From Thermoplasmata archaeon (GTDB lineage: Archaea > Thermoplasmatota > Thermoplasmata > Lutacidiplasmatales > UBA184): 6,329 nt of DNA. A model generated the notes under the pieces. It saw only the letters and a program-made list of their open reading frames with translations. It did not search any database and had not been told where the DNA came from. The number at the start of each line of letters is the position of its first letter. Within the stretch, counting starts at the first letter, position 1. Made by a program: the position numbers and the translations under genes. Below, piece after piece: positions 4,322 to 6,329 of this stretch. Location of the stretch: positions 1 through 6,329 of the forward strand of contig JASHQN010000050.1 in the NCBI GenBank assembly GCA_030039135.1. Reading direction: 5' to 3'.

Positions 4322-5368
4322 ATGCCCCGGACGCTGGTCGCGACGTGGTTCGGCGCCTACCTCGTTGAGGAAGGGCGCATCGTCCGCTCGGTCCGCGCGC
4401 CGGACGACCCGGCCGCGCTCGCGGAGCGTGCCCGGCTGCGTCGCGCGGGGGAGATCACTCCGGAGGAGCTCGAGCTCCTCAGCGATCCCGAGCACGCCGA
4501 GTGGGTCACGCGGGATCGGCGGCTCGCGAGCCACGGACTGGCCTTCGACCCACGTGCCGTTGGGAAACTCCCGGCGGCCGCCTCGGTTCCGGATCGGGCA
4601 GCGCTGCGGCAAGCGTTGCTCGACGACGCGGAGCGCGCCGTCAAGCGCGCGTGGGATCCGTCCATCCACCTCGAGGAAGCCGTGCGCGCGGCCGCCGACC
4701 TTGATCGGGTCCGGAACCTGGTCGGCGAACGGCTCGGTAGCTGGACCGCCCGGGATTTCCCCGAGATCGACCCCGGCGATCATGCGCGGGCCGCGCGCGC
4801 GGTGCTCGATGAGGGCGGGTCGTCTCCACTGGGTCCCGCGGACCCGTCGCTCCGCGCCGCGCGCCGGCAACTGGCCGAGCTGTACCGGTCGATCGAATCG
4901 CTGAAGGCCGCGATCACCGACTCCGTGCGCGAGGCCCTTCCGCCGCGGGCCCCCAATCTGGCCGCACTCCTCGGCCCGGATCTCGCGGCACGATTGTTGG
5001 CCCAGGCCGGCGGATTGGACCGGCTCGCTCGTCTTCCGGCGAGCACGATCCAGGTGCTCGGGGCCGAGGCTGCCTTCTTCGAGCATCTCCGTGGTCGGGC
5101 CCCACCGCCCCGTCACGGTCTCCTGTTCCTGCATCCGGCGATCCAAGGGGCTCCCCGCTCCGTTCGGGGAAAGCTCGCCCGTGCGCTCGCGGGCAAGGTC
5201 GCGATCGCCGCGCGGCTCGACCGAGCCGGCGCGTCGATCGACCCGGCGCTGGTGGCGGCCTTCGAGGCCCGGCGGAACCGGCTCAGGACCGAACGGCCGG
5301 CGGGTCGAACCCGGATCCGCGCCCGGCGTTCACTCCAACCACTTGACCGTACAGCCCAAGACCGGTAG
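4322..5368 (+). CDS. nop5: Nop5 (Nop56/58-like) C/D-box sRNP scaffold
   Basis: This 348-residue protein is the scaffold of the archaeal C/D-box sRNP. In that complex Nop5 binds L7Ae on the guide RNA and recruits fibrillarin to methylate rRNA and tRNA 2'-hydroxyls. The N-terminal domain (1-90) starts with strand TLVATWFGAYLVEEG. Residues ~101-150 carry the conserved helix with SIHLEEAV, LDRVRNLVGERL and DFPEI. A coiled-coil stretch lies at ~175-210, then PNLAALLGPDLAARLL (220-235). The Nop domain core follows: LARLPASTIQVLGAEAAF (245-261), RHGLLFLHPAIQGAP (274-288) and RGKLARALAGKVAIAARLD (292-310). A basic arginine-rich tail ends it. ATG 4322 is the natural start; GTG 4313 would add VAR and fit a leaderless start better. 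A longer frame from 4037 is antisense to the hydratase and was rejected. The last 13 codons overlap the convergent thioredoxin-like gene. Fibrillarin, often the next gene in archaea, is not downstream here. Confidence 0.93.
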   Translation: MPRTLVATWFGAYLVEEGRIVRSVRAPDDPAALAERARLRRAGEITPEELELLSDPEHAEWVTRDRRLASHGLAFDPRAVGKLPAAASVPDRAALRQALLDDAERAVKRAWDPSIHLEEAVRAAADLDRVRNLVGERLGSWTARDFPEIDPGDHARAARAVLDEGGSSPLGPADPSLRAARRQLAELYRSIESLKAAITDSVREALPPRAPNLAALLGPDLAARLLAQAGGLDRLARLPASTIQVLGAEAAFFEHLRGRAPPPRHGLLFLHPAIQGAPRSVRGKLARALAGKVAIAARLDRAGASIDPALVAAFEARRNRLRTERPAGRTRIRARRSLQPLDRTAQDR

Positions 5369-5881
5369 CTCGGCCGGTCGGACCGGCTCGCCACGCAGAG
5401 CCTGATCGATCGCCCGCTCGAGGTACCGCTCCGTCACGCGCTGCGGGTGCTGATGGTCGTTGTCGATCCGACCCTGAAAGAGCAGGCGGCGGTCGCGACC
5501 GAACAGCATCGGGTGCGGCGTGACGAGGGCCCCGTAGGCATGGGCGACCGCCTGGCTTTCGTCGTGCAGGTAGGGGAACGGATAGTGGTGGTCCCTCGCC
5601 CGCGCAACCATCGATTCGAACCGGTCCTCCGGGTACGCCCGTGCGTCGTTCGAATTGATCAGGAGGATCTCGACCCCCGTCGACCCGTACCGGCGCCCGA
5701 TGTCGACCATCCGGCTCTCCCAGGCCTGGACGTACGGGCAGTGATTGCACCAGAAGACCACGAGGAGGAGGCGATCCTTCGGGACGTCGGACATCCGGTA
5801 CGTCTTCCCGTCGACCCCGGGCAACGAGAAGTCCGGCGCCGGGTCCCCCGGATGCAGTTGGAACGTGGCCAGTTCGGCCAT
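5330..5881 (-). CDS. Thioredoxin-fold, AhpC/TSA-like protein (PRX_like1 type)
   Basis: This 183-residue cytosolic protein has a thioredoxin/peroxiredoxin fold. PGDPAPDFSLPGVDGK (11-26) is the standard redoxin entry. LLVVFWCNHCPYV (39-51) holds a C45-N-H-C48 redox pair in the F-x-C-N-H-C-P-Y-V setting typical of the PRX_like1 group. YGALVTPHPMLFG carries the cis-proline region, and FQGRIDND the following strand. The C-terminus GCTVKWLE has the conserved G-C-x-I/V-K-W ending with a third cysteine (C177). It most likely acts as a thiol oxidoreductase or peroxidase; the electron donor is unknown. No signal peptide is present. The ATG at 5881 follows a 57-bp divergent gap with an AT-rich box ~30 bp away, consistent with a leaderless start. 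Its stop lies inside the 3' end of nop5, giving a 39-bp tail-to-tail overlap. Because its own terminus is conserved, the overlap probably arose from extension of nop5. Confidence 0.93.
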   Translation of the reverse strand: MAELATFQLHPGDPAPDFSLPGVDGKTYRMSDVPKDRLLLVVFWCNHCPYVQAWESRMVDIGRRYGSTGVEILLINSNDARAYPEDRFESMVARARDHHYPFPYLHDESQAVAHAYGALVTPHPMLFGRDRRLLFQGRIDNDHQHPQRVTERYLERAIDQALRGEPVRPAELPVLGCTVKWLE

Positions 5882-5905
5882 GGGGGGCCCGAAACCCCGC
5901 CCCTC

Positions 5906-5915
5906 TTACCTTTTT
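5906..5915. promoter_or_regulatory. Shared AT-rich promoter box between thioredoxin-like gene and lipoate ligase
   Basis: It reads TTACCTTTTT on the plus strand and AAAAAGGTAA on the minus strand. It lies almost exactly in the middle of the 57-bp divergent gap: ~29.5 bp from the thioredoxin-like ATG (5881) and ~28.5 bp from the ligase GTG (5939). Those distances fit a TATA element driving leaderless messages both ways. The two interior C bases make it an imperfect TATA box. Confidence 0.4.
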
Positions 5916-5938
5916 GGAGGGAATCGTCCTGGGCGGTC

Positions 5939-6329
5939 GTGACCCCGGCTTCTGGCGGCCTCCCACCCCCGATCCGCCGTGCCATTGCCCCGGACCCACG
6001 CACCTGCGCGGAGATCGTCGCCGACGACGAGCGGGCACTACGGCGAGGAACCCCCGAGGTTCGCGTCGCGGTCGTCGCGGACGCAGCGCTGTCGTACGGT
6101 GTCGGAGTCCGCGGTCGTCCCTCGTACCTCGAGCGCGGAGCGGCGGCGGGACTTGCGATCGTTCGACGAACTTCGGGTGGGACCGGCGTGCTTCACGCGC
6201 CAGGGGACCTCGTTTGGTCCCTCGTGCTCCCCAGGAACGACCCGCGGGTGGGCCGTGACTTCTCTCGCGCGTACGCTCGTTTGGGCCACGGCCTGGTGAG
6301 ATTTCTGGATCTCCGGGCGGTCGCCGCGC
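5939..6329 (+). CDS. lplA: Lipoate-protein ligase A family, N-terminal part, runs off the window
   Basis: Reading from GTG 5939 gives 130 codons with no stop before the window edge. Residues ~76-95 read RRTSGGTGVLHAPGDLVWSL, matching the lipoate/biotin-binding loop of LplA/BPL enzymes (R-R-x-x-G-G-x-x-V-x-H-x-x-G-D/N-L-x-x-S). It is followed by VLPRNDPR and a helix with AYARLGHGLVRFL. Upstream, AEIVADDERALRRGTPEVRV and DAALSYGVGV fit the family's first helix and strands. The enzyme attaches lipoate to a lysine of E2 or GcvH proteins using ATP; the catalytic lysine should lie beyond the edge and cannot be checked. GTG 5939 is the only plausible start: there is no ATG in frame. GGAGGG at 5916-5921 is too far away (17 bp) to be its ribosome-binding site, while a promoter box ~28 bp upstream suggests a leaderless message. 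Other ligase-like members of the fold are possible. Confidence 0.75.
   Translation, partial: MTPASGGLPPPIRRAIAPDPRTCAEIVADDERALRRGTPEVRVAVVADAALSYGVGVRGRPSYLERGAAAGLAIVRRTSGGTGVLHAPGDLVWSLVLPRNDPRVGRDFSRAYARLGHGLVRFLDLRAVAA

Noticed and set aside
4280..5146. 288-codon minus-strand ORF opposite nop5
   Set aside because: Shadow of nop5: the translation has no recognisable motif, whereas the plus strand encodes the full Nop domain.
5914..6299. ATG-initiated plus-strand ORFs (5914-6258, 5979-6299) and the minus ORF 6038-6289
   Set aside because: All are shadows of the GTG-initiated lipoate ligase frame, which contains the R-R-x-S-G-G and H-x-P-G-D-L motifs.
1..6329. CRISPR arrays or tandem repeats
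   Set aside because: I saw no regularly spaced repeats. The only repeated elements are the three tRNA-end copies, whose spacing is irregular.

Overview
This window looks like part of an archaeal chromosome. The strongest evidence is a gene for Nop5, the scaffold of the archaeal/eukaryotic C/D-box RNA methylation complex. Supporting it are a tRNA-Thr gene with no encoded CCA and a U discriminator base, and start codons that sit about 28-30 nt from AT-rich boxes, as expected for leaderless transcripts made from TATA promoters. The very high GC of the core genes (44 of 60 bases in the sample line 4681-4740) would suit a GC-rich, Thermoplasmata-like soil or sediment lineage. That placement is inference and was not tested.

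Layout. Positions 1-163 (minus) hold the first 54 codons of a probable SAM-dependent methyltransferase that continues outside the window. Positions 164-470 have no gene, but contain a partial copy of the 3' end of tRNA-Thr. Positions 471-1041 (minus) encode an antitoxin/toxin pair. Positions 1042-1261 contain a second, more decayed tRNA-end copy. Positions 1262-3175 (minus) encode a large class III nucleotidyl cyclase fused to a TolB-like domain and TPR repeats. The intact tRNA-Thr(GGT) lies at 3294-3366 (minus). Beyond it the sequence looks like ordinary core genome: an enoyl-CoA hydratase (minus), Nop5 (plus), a thioredoxin-like peroxiredoxin-family protein (minus), and the start of a lipoate-protein ligase (plus) that runs off the right edge.

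The main observation is that everything between about 352 and 3312 looks like a small island next to tRNA-Thr. An intact tRNA lies at one end, and a 24-nt copy of its 3' end (23 of 24 identical) lies at the other. A third copy of the core separates the toxin-antitoxin pair from the cyclase, so the island may be two stacked cassettes. The two copies away from the tRNA also share a second block, a plus-strand T-arm-like sequence that the tRNA site lacks, so they form a ~40-nt composite repeat. No integrase is visible.

On the core side, two divergent gene pairs (hydratase/Nop5 and thioredoxin/lipoate ligase) each have only a 57-64 bp gap with a single AT-rich box near its centre. This suggests compact two-way promoters. 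The lipoate ligase is easy to miss because it starts with GTG and has no stop inside the window.
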